Assembly: GCA_903834835.1 (NCBI GenBank)
Contig: CAILKO010000052.1
Coordinates: 1 to 64,000, forward strand
Origin: an uncultured Pseudomonadota bacterium
GTDB lineage: Bacteria > Pseudomonadota > Gammaproteobacteria > Burkholderiales > SG8-39
DNA length: 64,000 nt
Direction of reading: 5' to 3'
The translations under genes and the position numbers were made by a program. How positions within the stretch are numbered: position 1 is the first letter of the stretch; each line of letters opens with the position of its first letter. The notes below the pieces were generated by a model. It had not been told where the DNA came from, did not search any database, and was given only the letters and a program-made list of their open reading frames with translations. Below are positions 24,908 to 34,487 of this stretch, in pieces.

Positions 24908-26895
24908 CAGGCGGCCTTTCTCGCCGCATCGGGCGCCGCGATCGCGGCATCGGCGATGCGCAGCGTGGCGCTGATCCGGCCGCTGCGTCCGTCCTCGAAG
25001 CGCACCTCGGACTCGATGTAGCACTGCGGCGCGCCGTCGAACATCGCCTCGACGAGCGGCTGGTAGCGCTGGCCGATGAAGCGCCGGCGCACCTTGCGCG
25101 TGCGGGTGAGCTCCTCGTCGTCCGCATCGAGTTCCTTGTGCAGGATCAGGAAGCGGTGGATCTGCGCATTGCACAGCACCGGGTCGGCGGCGAGGTCGCG
25201 GTTCACGCGTTCCACGCACTCGCGGATCAGGTCGTAGACCGGCGCCTGCTGGGCGAGATCGGCATAGCCCGCGTAGGGCAGGTTGCGGCGCTCGGCCCAG
25301 TTGCCGACCGCCTCCATGTCGATGTTGACGAACGCGCAGACGCGCTCGCGCCCGTCGCCGAAGGCCACCGCCTCCTTGATATAGGGGAAGAACTTCAGCT
25401 TGTTCTCGATGTACTTGGGCGCGAACAGCGTGCCGTCGGCGAGTTTGCCGACGTCCTTCGCGCGATCGATGATGCGCAGGTGTCCGCCCGCGTCCAGATA
25501 GCCGGCGTCGCCCGTATGGAACCAGCCCTCGGCATCGCGCGCCTCGGCCGTCGCTTCCGGGTTGCGGAAGTACTCGCGAAACAGGCCCGGGCTGCGGATC
25601 AGGATCTCGCCCGCATCGGTGATGCGCAGCTCGACGCCCTTCACCGGCGGGCCGACGGTATCGGCGCGCACCTCGCCGTCGGGCTGCACGCAGGCGAACA
25701 CCGCCGTCTCGGTGGAGCCGTAGAGCTGCTTCAGGTTCACGCCGATCGAGCGGTAGAACACGAAGAGATCCGGCCCGATCGCTTCGCCCGCGGTATAGGC
25801 CACGCGGACGCGGCTCATGCCGAGCACATTGCGCAGCGGCCCGTAGACCAGCAGGTCGCCGATGCGGTAGCGCAGCCGCTCCATGAACGCGACCGGCTCG
25901 CGGCCGTCGAGCAGGCGCGCGCCGACGCGCCGCGCGACCTCCATGAAATACCCGAACATGCGCCGCTTCAGCCAGCCCGCATCCTCCATGCGGATCGTGA
26001 CCTGGGTGAGCAGGCCTTCCAGCACGCGCGGCGGCGCGAAGTAGTAGGTCGGGCCGATCTCGCGCATGTCGGCCGTGACCGTATCCGGCGATTCCGGGCA
26101 GGAGACGCAGAAGCCGACCACATAGCCCTGGGTATAGGAGAAGATGTTCTGGCCGATCCACGCGATGGGCAGGTAGGCGAGCACTTCCTCGTCCGGCGTG
26201 AGGCCCTCCATCTCCGCGCCGCTGCGACCGGCATGGATCAGCGCCGCATGGGTGTGCACCACGCCCTTGGGATGGCCGGTGGTCCCCGAGGTGTAGAACA
26301 TCGCGGCGATGTCCTCGGTGCTGCCGGCGGCGATTTCGTCGAGGAAGTACTCGGGGTTGCGCTCGGCGAATTCGGCCCCGAGCGAGCGCAGGATCGCGAG
26401 ACTCATCAGCTCGGGCTGGGCGTAGTGGCGCAGGCCGCGCGGGTCGTCGAAACAGATGTGCTTCAGCTTCGGGCACTGCGGCAGGATCTCGAGCAGCTTG
26501 TCGACCTGCTCCTGGTCCTCGACCACCGCGAATTCGATCTCGGCGTCCTGCAGCACGTAGACGAGTTCGGCGGCCACCGCGTCCTCGTACAGCGGTACCG
26601 GTATGCCGCCGAGCGCCTGCGCCGCCACCATCGACCAGTACAGGCGCGGACGATTCTGGCCGATGATCGCGAGATGCTGGCCGCGGCGGAAGCCCTGCGC
26701 CGCGAGGCCGCAGGCGATCCTGCGCACTTCCTCCGCCACCTGGCCCCAGTTCCAGGTCTGCCAGATGCCGAGATCCTTCTCGCGTATGGCGGGATGCGCC
26801 GGGCGCGCTGCGGCATGGTGCAGCAGCAGCCGCGGAAACGTGTCCGCCTTGCCGGTGTCTATCACAGCCGCACCCGCGGCCGTCGGGGACTGCAT
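24907..26895 (-). CDS. AMP-forming acyl-CoA synthetase (long-chain type)
   Basis: 662 aa from the ATG at 26895 behind GAGGAGG. ANL motifs are intact: P-loop YTSGTTGHPKGV, YGSTET, and GWFHTGDAGYLD. The catalytic Lys region near the C-terminus (TRTRKVRRRF) follows the pattern of long-chain type synthetases. It activates a carboxylic acid with ATP and CoA. As first gene of the operon with the Liv transporter, it probably activates what the transporter imports. The 230-bp region upstream (26896-27125) is shared with a divergent MFS gene; no clear promoter was recognised there. Confidence 0.9.
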   Translation of the reverse strand: MQSPTAAGAAVIDTGKADTFPRLLLHHAAARPAHPAIREKDLGIWQTWNWGQVAEEVRRIACGLAAQGFRRGQHLAIIGQNRPRLYWSMVAAQALGGIPVPLYEDAVAAELVYVLQDAEIEFAVVEDQEQVDKLLEILPQCPKLKHICFDDPRGLRHYAQPELMSLAILRSLGAEFAERNPEYFLDEIAAGSTEDIAAMFYTSGTTGHPKGVVHTHAALIHAGRSGAEMEGLTPDEEVLAYLPIAWIGQNIFSYTQGYVVGFCVSCPESPDTVTADMREIGPTYYFAPPRVLEGLLTQVTIRMEDAGWLKRRMFGYFMEVARRVGARLLDGREPVAFMERLRYRIGDLLVYGPLRNVLGMSRVRVAYTAGEAIGPDLFVFYRSIGVNLKQLYGSTETAVFACVQPDGEVRADTVGPPVKGVELRITDAGEILIRSPGLFREYFRNPEATAEARDAEGWFHTGDAGYLDAGGHLRIIDRAKDVGKLADGTLFAPKYIENKLKFFPYIKEAVAFGDGRERVCAFVNIDMEAVGNWAERRNLPYAGYADLAQQAPVYDLIRECVERVNRDLAADPVLCNAQIHRFLILHKELDADDEELTRTRKVRRRFIGQRYQPLVEAMFDGAPQCYIESEVRFEDGRSGRISATLRIADAAIAAPDAARKAA

Positions 26896-27125
26896 GGGGT
26901 GCTCCTCCTCATTCCGCCGCGACGCGCTTCGCATGCTGCGCGTCGTCGGCCCTCCTCGCTTCCTGCGCAGTCTATTGGAAACTGCTGGCGCAGAGTGTCA
27001 TTCCGTTGGCAATCCGGGCACGATCTCGACCTGGCAGGCATCGCAGATCAAGTCCGCGCAAATAGCGTAGCGCATCAGTACGCGGACCGGAACCCGCCGC
27101 CCGCAGCGAATACACTACGCCCCCC

Positions 27126-28298
27126 ATGCCAGCCGCCCTGCCCGCCGCATTGCCTGCACTCCTCGCCGCCTTCATCGTCTCCGCCTGCGGGCATGCGCTC
27201 TACAACGGCAGCCGCATGATCGTCTCGCTGATGGCGATCACGCTGGAGGCGGGGCCGGCGACGCTCGGCGCGCTCGGGGCGCTCGGCGGGCTGCTGCCGA
27301 CGCTCTTCGGCGTGCCGCTCGGACGGCTGATCGACCGCGTCGGCGTGGCGCGGCCGGTGATGGGCAGTCTCGTGCTGGCCGCGCTCGGCATCCTCGCGCC
27401 GGGGCTGTGGCCCTCGTACTGGACGCTCGCGCTCGCGAGTCTCCTCGCGGGGCTTGCCTTCATGATGGGCATCATCGGCGCGAACAAGGCGGTGGCGATG
27501 CTCACCTCGCCCGAGCGCCGCGCGGGCCAGCTCGGCTGGCTCTCGGCCACGAGTTCGATCGGCGGCTCGGCCGCGCTGATGGCGCTTGGCTATGCGGTGG
27601 ACCACTACGGGCATCGCGCGAGCTTCATGCTCACCGCCCTCGTGCCGGCGGTTTCCTGCCTCGCGCTCGCCACGCTCGGGCGCAGCCTGCCCCGGCGCGG
27701 GCCGGACGCGCCCGCGCAGCGGACCGGCTCCACGATGGATCTGTGGCGCGATGCGCCGCTGCGCCGCATGCTGCTGCTCTCGGCGGTGGTGCCGGTGGCG
27801 AACGACACCTTCAGCTTCCTGATGCCGATCATCGCCTCCAACCTCGGCTGGTCGGCCACCCTGACCGGCATCGTGATGGGCAGCGCGCTCGGCGCGGCGA
27901 TGCTGGCGCGCGCGCTGCTCCCCTGGACGACGCGCGTGATGCGGCCCTGGACGCTGCTCGCCGTATCCTTCGTCGCGATCAGCGGGGCCTATCTGCTGAT
28001 GCCGGTGGTCGAGCACCCGCTCCTGATGGCAGTACTCGCGCTCACGATGGGGCTCGGCACCGGCATGGCCCCGCCCGTGCTCTCGGCCCTGCTCTACGAG
28101 GATTCCCCGCCCGGGCGCCAGGGCGAGGTGTTCGGGATGCGCGGCTCGCTGCAGTTCGCGCTCGCGGCCGGCGCGCCGCTCGCGGTGGGCGCGCTCGGCA
28201 CCTTTGTCGGCCTGTCGCCGATGATCTGGGCCATGGGTTTCGCGATGAGCTGGGCGGCGCGCGTCTCCTTCCGCGAACGCGCACGCCGCGCGGGCTGA
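27126..28298 (+). CDS. MFS transporter (subfamily A)
   Basis: 390 aa, about 12 membrane segments, with the MFS loop motif GRLIDRVGVARP after helix 2. It shares the block SPPGRQGEV(F/I)G(M/L)R and the N-terminus ACGHAxxNxxRxxISL with the gene at 34488, forming a two-member subfamily distinct from the other six in this region. Substrate unknown. It is transcribed away from the ligase operon. Confidence 0.88.
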   Translation: MPAALPAALPALLAAFIVSACGHALYNGSRMIVSLMAITLEAGPATLGALGALGGLLPTLFGVPLGRLIDRVGVARPVMGSLVLAALGILAPGLWPSYWTLALASLLAGLAFMMGIIGANKAVAMLTSPERRAGQLGWLSATSSIGGSAALMALGYAVDHYGHRASFMLTALVPAVSCLALATLGRSLPRRGPDAPAQRTGSTMDLWRDAPLRRMLLLSAVVPVANDTFSFLMPIIASNLGWSATLTGIVMGSALGAAMLARALLPWTTRVMRPWTLLAVSFVAISGAYLLMPVVEHPLLMAVLALTMGLGTGMAPPVLSALLYEDSPPGRQGEVFGMRGSLQFALAAGAPLAVGALGTFVGLSPMIWAMGFAMSWAARVSFRERARRAG

Positions 28299-28332
28299 AT
28301 ACCGGCAGTAAAAAACGCCCTGTGATGCCATG

Positions 28333-28354
28333 ATAGTAACGTATTTGTTACTAT
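28333..28354. repeat. Dispersed 22-bp palindrome, copy 4
   Basis: Identical to copy 1 over all 22 bases (ATAGTAAC, GTATTT, GTTACTAT). It lies in the 63-bp gap between two convergent MFS genes, 7 bp past the stop codon of the minus-strand gene. A convergent gap contains no promoter, which argues against a simple operator role. Confidence 0.85.
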
Positions 28355-28361
28355 CTATCTT

Positions 28362-29540
28362 CTACACCCGCCCCGGCTTCCTCCCCACCCAGGCGCCGGC
28401 CATCCCCATCAGCGCCGCACCCGCCACGAACACGCCGGCGAGCCCGATCGCGGCTGCGAGCGCGCCGAAAGCGGGCGGGGTCAGCACGCGCAGCGCCGCG
28501 TTGCCGGTGTTGCGCACCGCGAGGAACTGGCTCGCCGCCGCGGGCGGCAGGCGCGCATAGGCAAGCGTCGAGGTGATCGGGTTCGCCGCATAGCAGGCGT
28601 AGCCATAGATGAAGCTCGAGGCGACCAGCACCGCCGCGCCGCTGCCCGCCAGCAGCAGCACGAGCGAGACGCCCATCAGCACCAGACATAGGCCGAGCAC
28701 GCGCTCCTCGCCCAGCCAGATGGAAAGCCGCGGCAGCGTGAGCGGCAGCACGATCATGCCGATCGCGGACACCGACACCGTCGCACCGATCACCGAGGCC
28801 GAGAGCCCCGCCGCATGACCGAAGAGTGGCAGCAGGAAGGGATAGAGCTCGAAACCCACGCAGCAGATGCTGCTCATCGCGACCAGCCGCCAGACCTCGC
28901 GATGGCGGAGCGTCTCCTTCAGCCCGCCTGCGGCGGACTTCGCGCCCACCGGCGCGGGCAGGCTCTGCCCCCAGACGAGCAGCAGCACCAGCATCGCGAG
29001 CGCGAAGGGCAGGTAGACGAGCATCGCGCTCTGCTGCCCGACCGCGTCGATCGCGATGCCCGAGGCGAAGGGACCGATGAACGCGGTGAAGGAGGAGATG
29101 AAGGCGTAGCGGCTGAAATTGCGCGATAGCGTGGCCGGCGTGGAGAGTAGCCCGACCACCGTCTGTGTGGGCTGGAAGGCGAGCGTGTTCGCTGCGCCGA
29201 AGAGCAGCGCCGCCGCGTACACCGAGGCAATCGTCGGCACAAAGAAGGGCAGCACCGCCCCGGTAACGCTGCAGCAGGCGCTCGCATAGAGGAGCGGCCG
29301 CGCGCCCCAGCGATCGAGCGCCATCGACACCGGTATCGAGATGAAGAGCATCGGGATCTGGCTGCCGGCGGCGATCACGCCGACCTCGAAGGACCCCGCG
29401 CCGAGTTCCAGCGCGAACAGCGACAGCGCCACGCGTGCGCCGATCATCGGCACGAAGGCGAGCGTGAGCAGTGCAAGGATGAGCTTCAGGCCGGTGCTCA
29501 TCGGGCTGCGCGCGGATTCCGGGGAGGCGCGGGTAGCCAT
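28362..29540 (-). CDS. MFS transporter (subfamily B)
   Basis: 392 aa, about 12 membrane segments. Loop motif SMALDRWGARPLL. Subfamily B hallmarks: N-terminal IGARVALSLFALELGAGSFEVG, a PTQTVVGLL block, HAAGLSASVIG and the late VRNTGNAALRV. Last gene of a minus-strand operon of two acyl-CoA dehydrogenases and three MFS transporters, 9 bp after the preceding one. The start could also be 39 bp downstream (MSTGLKL). Confidence 0.87.
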   Translation of the reverse strand: MATRASPESARSPMSTGLKLILALLTLAFVPMIGARVALSLFALELGAGSFEVGVIAAGSQIPMLFISIPVSMALDRWGARPLLYASACCSVTGAVLPFFVPTIASVYAAALLFGAANTLAFQPTQTVVGLLSTPATLSRNFSRYAFISSFTAFIGPFASGIAIDAVGQQSAMLVYLPFALAMLVLLLVWGQSLPAPVGAKSAAGGLKETLRHREVWRLVAMSSICCVGFELYPFLLPLFGHAAGLSASVIGATVSVSAIGMIVLPLTLPRLSIWLGEERVLGLCLVLMGVSLVLLLAGSGAAVLVASSFIYGYACYAANPITSTLAYARLPPAAASQFLAVRNTGNAALRVLTPPAFGALAAAIGLAGVFVAGAALMGMAGAWVGRKPGRV

Positions 29541-29549
29541 CGGCCGATG

Positions 29550-30725
29550 CTAGCGGCTCGCCGCGACATCGGGCGGCACGGCGGCGAAACGCCGGCGCGC
29601 GCCTACCCACAGGCCCGAGGCGCCCATGATGGCGGCGCTCACCGCGATGCCCGCGGCGAGGCCGAGCCCGGCGGCGAGCGCGCCGAAGACGGGCGCGATC
29701 ACCACGCGCAGCGCCGCATTGCCGGTGTTGCGCACCGCGAGAAAGCGCGCCGCCACCCCGGGCGGCAGATGCGCCCAGGCAAGCGTGGAGGTAAGCGGGT
29801 TCGCCGCATAGCAGGCCAGCCCGTAGAGGAAGGAAGCGGCGACCAGCAGCGGCACATTGCCCGGCGGCAGCAGCATCAGGAAGGCGATGCCCATCACGCC
29901 CAGGCAGGCCGCCATCACGCGCTCCTCGCCGCAGGTGCGCGCCAGAAAGGGCAGCAGCACCGGCAGCAGGATCATGCCGATCGCCGCCACCGACACGGTC
30001 GCGCCGATCACCGAGGCCGAGAGCCCGGCCGCATGGCCGTAAAGCGGCACGAAGAACGGAAAGAGATCCAGCCCGATGCCGGAGAGGCCGCTGATCGCGA
30101 TCAGCCGCCAGACCTTGCGGTTGCGCAGCGTCTCGGCGAGCCCTCCCCCTCCCGTGTGTGCGCGCGCCTTCCTCGCGGCCGGCAGCACGCGCCCGACCGC
30201 GAGCACCAGCGCGAGCGCGGAGAGTTCGAAGGCGAGGAAGACGAGAAAGCCGCTGCGGTGGCCGGCCGCATCGATCGCGAGCCCCGAGGCGACGGGACCG
30301 AAGAGCGCAGAGAGCGAGGAGAAAAAGGCGTACACGCTGAAATCGCGCGCGAGCGTCTCCGGCCTGCCGAGCAGGCCGACCAGGGTCTGGCCCGGCTGGA
30401 AGGCGAGCACGTTCGAGGTGCCGAACAGAAAGGACGCGATGACGAGCGCGCTCACGTCCGGCCAGGCCCAGGGCAGCAGCGTGCCCGCGATGCCGCAGAG
30501 CGCGCTCGCTGCGAGCGTGACGCGCGGCCCGCAGCGCTCGAGCATCGCGGCCACCGGCAGCGAGAAGAGCAGCATCGGAATCTGGCTCGCCGCCCCGATC
30601 ACGCCGACCTCGAAGGCGCCCGCGCCGAGATCGAGCGCATAGAGCGAGAGCGCAATCCGCACCCCCATCACCGGGATGAACACGAGGAGCGAGAACACCA
30701 GCACGAACACGAACCCGCGCCGCAT
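29550..30725 (-). CDS. MFS transporter (subfamily B)
   Basis: 391 aa from the ATG at 30725, 2 bp past the upstream stop codon; the longer reading to 30770 would overlap the upstream gene. Loop motif AAMLERCGPRVTL has E for the usual D. It shares HAAGLSASVIG and VRNTGNAALRV with its neighbours and looks closest to the 28362 gene. A glycine-rich loop (RAHTGGGGLAETL) joins the two halves. Confidence 0.87.
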   Translation of the reverse strand: MRRGFVFVLVFSLLVFIPVMGVRIALSLYALDLGAGAFEVGVIGAASQIPMLLFSLPVAAMLERCGPRVTLAASALCGIAGTLLPWAWPDVSALVIASFLFGTSNVLAFQPGQTLVGLLGRPETLARDFSVYAFFSSLSALFGPVASGLAIDAAGHRSGFLVFLAFELSALALVLAVGRVLPAARKARAHTGGGGLAETLRNRKVWRLIAISGLSGIGLDLFPFFVPLYGHAAGLSASVIGATVSVAAIGMILLPVLLPFLARTCGEERVMAACLGVMGIAFLMLLPPGNVPLLVAASFLYGLACYAANPLTSTLAWAHLPPGVAARFLAVRNTGNAALRVVIAPVFGALAAGLGLAAGIAVSAAIMGASGLWVGARRRFAAVPPDVAASR

Positions 30726-30727
30726 GC

Positions 30728-31915
30728 TCAGCCCTCCGCCTCCGCACGACCGGGGCGCTTTGCCTGCCATCCCGCCACGCCCATCACCGCAGCGAGCAGC
30801 ACGAACACCGCGGGCAGGCCGAGGAAGCCCGCGAGCGCGCCGAACACCGGGGAGACCACCACGCGCACCGCGGCGTTGCCGGTATTGCGCAGCGCGAGGA
30901 ACTGCCCGGCGCGCAGCGGCGGCAGATGCCGGTAGGCGAGCATCGCGGTGACCGGGCTGCAGGCGCAGGTGGCAAAGCCGTAGAGAAAGGCCGAGGCGCC
31001 GAGCACCCAGACGTTCGTTCCCGCCGCGAGCATCAGGAAGGAGAGCCCGACGAAACCGAGGCAGAGCGCCATCACGCGGTGCTCACCCAGCTTGCGCACC
31101 GACCAGGCGAGCACCAGCGGCAGCAGCATCGCCCCGATCGAGATCACCGCCACCAGCGCACCGATCACCGAGGCCGAATAGCCCGCCGCATGGCCGTGCA
31201 GCGGCAGGAAGAGCGGATAGAGCTCGAGCGCGAGCGCGACGCTGTTGCTCATCGCGATGAAGCCCCAGACGCGCCGGTCGCGCAGCGTCTCGCGCAGTGC
31301 CCCTACGCCTGCGGCCTCCTTCGTCGGCGCGGGGCCGGGCAGCATGCGCCCGCCGAAGGCAAGCATCGCGAGCGCGGCGAGTTCCAGCGGCAGCATCACC
31401 AGCATGCCGCGCGCGGGGCCGAAGGCATCGATCGCGAGCCCGCCCGCGAAGGGCCCGATCACGCCCGCGATCGCGCCGACAAAGGAATACACGCTGAAGT
31501 TGCGCGCGAGCGTGCTCTGGTCGCTGAAGGCGCCGATGAGCTTCTGCAAGGGCTGCGAGCCGAGCACGTTCGAGAGACCGAAGAAGATGGACGAGGCCAG
31601 CACCGCCGGCATCACCGGAAATGCGAAGGGCAGCAGCACCGCGACCAGGCCGCAGCATGCCGAGGCCCAGAGCACCGAGCGCGCACCGTAGCGGTCCATC
31701 GCGAGCGCCACCGGCACCGACAGGAACAGCATCGGCAGCTGGGTGGAGGCCGACACGACGCCCACCTCGAAGGCGCCCGCACCGAGCGAGAGCGCGAACA
31801 GCGACAGCATCACGCGCGCGCCGATCAGCGAGCTGAACACGCACATCATCCAGATGTTGGTGTAGCGCAGGCCGGCGCGCTGGGTGTCGGCTGACATCGT
31901 CGGGGGCTGTGACAT
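30728..31915 (-). CDS. MFS transporter (subfamily B)
   Basis: 395 aa with about 12 membrane segments. Loop motif ALAMDRYGARSVL, central HAAGYSASVIG and late LRNTGNAAVRV. It has several cysteines in the region ASACCGL and ATCACSP. It starts 58 bp below the acyl-CoA dehydrogenase pair and is 2 bp from the next MFS gene, so it belongs to their operon. Confidence 0.87.
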   Translation of the reverse strand: MSQPPTMSADTQRAGLRYTNIWMMCVFSSLIGARVMLSLFALSLGAGAFEVGVVSASTQLPMLFLSVPVALAMDRYGARSVLWASACCGLVAVLLPFAFPVMPAVLASSIFFGLSNVLGSQPLQKLIGAFSDQSTLARNFSVYSFVGAIAGVIGPFAGGLAIDAFGPARGMLVMLPLELAALAMLAFGGRMLPGPAPTKEAAGVGALRETLRDRRVWGFIAMSNSVALALELYPLFLPLHGHAAGYSASVIGALVAVISIGAMLLPLVLAWSVRKLGEHRVMALCLGFVGLSFLMLAAGTNVWVLGASAFLYGFATCACSPVTAMLAYRHLPPLRAGQFLALRNTGNAAVRVVVSPVFGALAGFLGLPAVFVLLAAVMGVAGWQAKRPGRAEAEG

Positions 31916-31973
31916 CGAAACTACGGGTGTCGGGAGGCCGCGCCCCGGATGGCGCGCGGCACTCGCCCCGAGA

Positions 31974-33086
31974 TCAGACCTTCCTCGGAAACCGGATATC
32001 CATCATCGCGCGCTTGTTGTGCAGCGGCGATCCGAGATAGGGATAGAGCGCGTGCGCGAGCACGCTGTGCGCCATCAGCGGATGCCGGTAGTCGGTGCCG
32101 GGGCCCGCGAACACCATGTGCGACTGGTTGCAGCCCTGGAAATAGCCTTCGCTCGCGACCGCCTTGCACTGGCGCGCGGCGGCGCGCGCGTCCTGCCCGG
32201 TGTCGAGCTTCCAGAGCGTCTCCCAGGTGATCCAGCGCGTCGCATCGAGATGATTCAGGATCTCGATGCAGTTGTCCTGCACGCGCTGGTAGCGGCCGAT
32301 CGGCTGGCCGTAGACGATGCGCTCGCTCGTGTAGGCGTTGGTGAATTCGGAGATCTCCTGAAGCGCGCCGGTGATGAAGGCGCCGAGTATCGGCAGCGCG
32401 CGCGTGAGCGCATCTTCCACGGTATTCCAGTCGCCGAACACATCGGCCGGGTCCACCGCCGCGCGCTCGAAGCGCACTTCGGAAGCCCCGATCAGGAAGC
32501 CCTGCTGGTGACACACGCTGACGCCGGGCGCATTGCGCGCGATGCAGGCAAGCGCAATCCGACCGTCATCGCGCCGCGCGGCGACGAGGAAGTGGGTGGC
32601 GGCGCCGCCATCCTGCACATAGCGCTTGCTGCCCTCGAGCACGAATCCCGCGCCGGCCTTCTCGAGCCTGGTCGTCACCGATTCGGCGCCAAAGCGGTTC
32701 GACGGATCCGCGAGCGCGGGGACGACGATCGCGCTGCCATCGCCGATGGCGGGCAGCAGGCGCTGCTTCAGCGCTTCGGGTGCGCCCGCGAGCAGAATCT
32801 CCGCGGCCAGCACACCGGACGAAAAATACGCGCCCGGCAGCGGTCCGCGGCCGAGTTCCTCGAACACGACGCCGCAGTCGAAGGCGCCCATGCCCGCGCC
32901 GCCATAGGCCTCCGGCAGGCGCATGCCGAGCCAGCCCAGGCCCGCGGCCTTCTCCCAGATCTCAGGCAGGTGGAAGGTCTTCTGCTCGTACCAGATGGTG
33001 ATCTGGTCGGAGCGCGCCTCGGTCTTCATGAAATCGCGCGCCGCATCCTGCAGCATGCGCTGGTCGTCGGTCAGCCGGAAGTCCAT
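31974..33086 (-). CDS. Acyl-CoA dehydrogenase family protein (short, divergent)
   Basis: 370 aa. The N-terminal helical domain (MDFRLTDDQRMLQDAARDFM), the LGMRLPEAYGGAGM segment and the C-terminal YTSERIVYGQPIGRYQRVQDN flavin/ETF-contact region identify the family. The usual C-terminal Glu motif (YEG) seems replaced by YLG in ALYPYLGSP, so the catalytic base may sit elsewhere or be missing. It follows a full-length homologue after 9 bp. Such pairs often form two-subunit dehydrogenases on CoA esters of cyclic or side-chain acids. Confidence 0.85.
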   Translation of the reverse strand: MDFRLTDDQRMLQDAARDFMKTEARSDQITIWYEQKTFHLPEIWEKAAGLGWLGMRLPEAYGGAGMGAFDCGVVFEELGRGPLPGAYFSSGVLAAEILLAGAPEALKQRLLPAIGDGSAIVVPALADPSNRFGAESVTTRLEKAGAGFVLEGSKRYVQDGGAATHFLVAARRDDGRIALACIARNAPGVSVCHQQGFLIGASEVRFERAAVDPADVFGDWNTVEDALTRALPILGAFITGALQEISEFTNAYTSERIVYGQPIGRYQRVQDNCIEILNHLDATRWITWETLWKLDTGQDARAAARQCKAVASEGYFQGCNQSHMVFAGPGTDYRHPLMAHSVLAHALYPYLGSPLHNKRAMMDIRFPRKV

Positions 33087-33095
33087 CGCCCTCTC

Positions 33096-34310
33096 CTATC
33101 CCTTGGCCTGGCGCTTGCCCTCGACATTGCGTCCGAGGCCGAGGCAGCGCGAAATGATGATGCGATCGGTATGCAGCGTGCCGCCGCCGTGCATCATCCC
33201 CGGACCGTAGCGCACGTTGTATTCGAAATCGCCGAGCTCGTCGTAGCGCTCCTCGGGCACCAGCGCGTCGTAGCCGAGCATCTTCTGCAGGCGCTCGGCG
33301 TTCCTGAGGCGCACCATGCGCTGGAAGAAGAAGTACTGCGGGCCGGCATAGCGGTGCGGCGTCTTCTCGTTGTAATGCCAGTAGTTGCGCATGCCCCAGA
33401 GCCGCTCGGTGTCGACATCCAGCATCATGTCGGCGAGCTGGTCGCGCACGTCCGGGTCGTCGATGAGGCGCGTGCCGTCGGGCTGCACTTCCTCGCAGCG
33501 TGCGACCACATTCCGCAGCAGCGTCGACTCGCCGAGGCTGCCCCCGCCGCCCTGCTCGAGCACGAGGTAGGCGCTCGCGACCTTCCAGCCGTTGTTCTCG
33601 CCGCCCACCAGGTATTTCGCCGGCACGCGCACGTTGTCGAGATAGACCGCGTTCTTCACGCCCATCATCAGGTTGAGGTGGGTGTACGAAATGCCGGGCA
33701 GGTCGGCCGGAATGTAGAACCAGGAGAGGTTCTCGTGGCGCTTGCCCTCCGGCGCGGTATTGGTCAGCACCATCAGCCAGTCGGCCTTGGTGTGATGGCC
33801 GACCATGATCTTCTGTCCGTTGATGACGTAGTCATCGCCCTCGCGGATCGCGCGTGTGCGGCAGGTTGCGATATCGCTGCCGCCGTGCGGCTCGGTGAGG
33901 AGCTGCCACACCGCGACATCGCCGCGCATCATCGGCGGCAGGAACTCGCGCTTCTGTTCGTCGGTCCCGAACATCGTCACCGCCGGCACCACGAGCTCGG
34001 CGCGCGTGTAGAACACATTGCCGAGCGGCAGTCCGCGCCGGTCGAGCTCCACTTCCAGCACGTTGCGATGCGCGGTAGTGAGCCCCCCGCCGCCATGTTC
34101 CTTCGCGTAGGTGGGGAAGAGCCAGCCCTTCCTGCCGAGCTTTTCCGCGAGCCGGCGGCGGAACAGGTACTCGGCATCGTCGTGCACCGTGGACCAGATG
34201 CCGGTGAGGCGGATGTGCTCGCCCTCCTTCATGTTCGCGTCCAGCCAGTCGCTCACTTCCTTGCGGAAGGCGGCGATCTCGGGTGTGTCGGCCTGCAGAT
34301 TGAAATCCAT
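33096..34310 (-). CDS. Acyl-CoA dehydrogenase
   Basis: 404 aa, starting behind AGGGAGC. Clear motifs: KGWLFPTYAKEHGGGGL, WQLLTEPHGGSDIA (substrate/FAD strand) and the C-terminal GTLHTDRIIISRCLGLGRN. It oxidises an acyl-CoA at the alpha-beta bond and passes electrons to ETF. It is the first gene of a minus-strand operon with a second dehydrogenase and three MFS transporters, suggesting degradation of a compound moved by those transporters (inference). Confidence 0.9.
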   Translation of the reverse strand: MDFNLQADTPEIAAFRKEVSDWLDANMKEGEHIRLTGIWSTVHDDAEYLFRRRLAEKLGRKGWLFPTYAKEHGGGGLTTAHRNVLEVELDRRGLPLGNVFYTRAELVVPAVTMFGTDEQKREFLPPMMRGDVAVWQLLTEPHGGSDIATCRTRAIREGDDYVINGQKIMVGHHTKADWLMVLTNTAPEGKRHENLSWFYIPADLPGISYTHLNLMMGVKNAVYLDNVRVPAKYLVGGENNGWKVASAYLVLEQGGGGSLGESTLLRNVVARCEEVQPDGTRLIDDPDVRDQLADMMLDVDTERLWGMRNYWHYNEKTPHRYAGPQYFFFQRMVRLRNAERLQKMLGYDALVPEERYDELGDFEYNVRYGPGMMHGGGTLHTDRIIISRCLGLGRNVEGKRQAKG

Positions 34311-34487
34311 GCTGCGCTCCCTGGCGTCCGTGTATGCCGGCAGCAGTCTAGGTGCTTAGTCCCCGCCCGCGAAGGCCCGGGAGCGAAACAGGCACCGGTC
34401 GCGCCGGTCGCGCCCGGCCTGCGTGCTAGCATCGGCGCGCATTTTTCTCGCCTTCCCTGCCCCCACCGTCCGGCCCGCTTTTCTCCG

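Noticed and set aside
27040..27060. FNR-like half box (TTGATCTGCGATGC on the minus strand) upstream of the ligase operon
   Set aside because: Only the TTGAT half matches; the second half is too different from ATCAA to call.
26972..27175. 67-codon minus-strand frame in the divergent gap
   Set aside because: No ribosome site, Arg-rich random-looking composition, and it overlaps the start of the MFS gene.
31884..34487. Very long plus-strand open frame (over 860 codons) ahead of the MFS gene at 34488
   Set aside because: It runs antisense through two clear acyl-CoA dehydrogenases; its sequence is Arg/His/Ala-rich without domains, typical of shadow frames in high-GC DNA.
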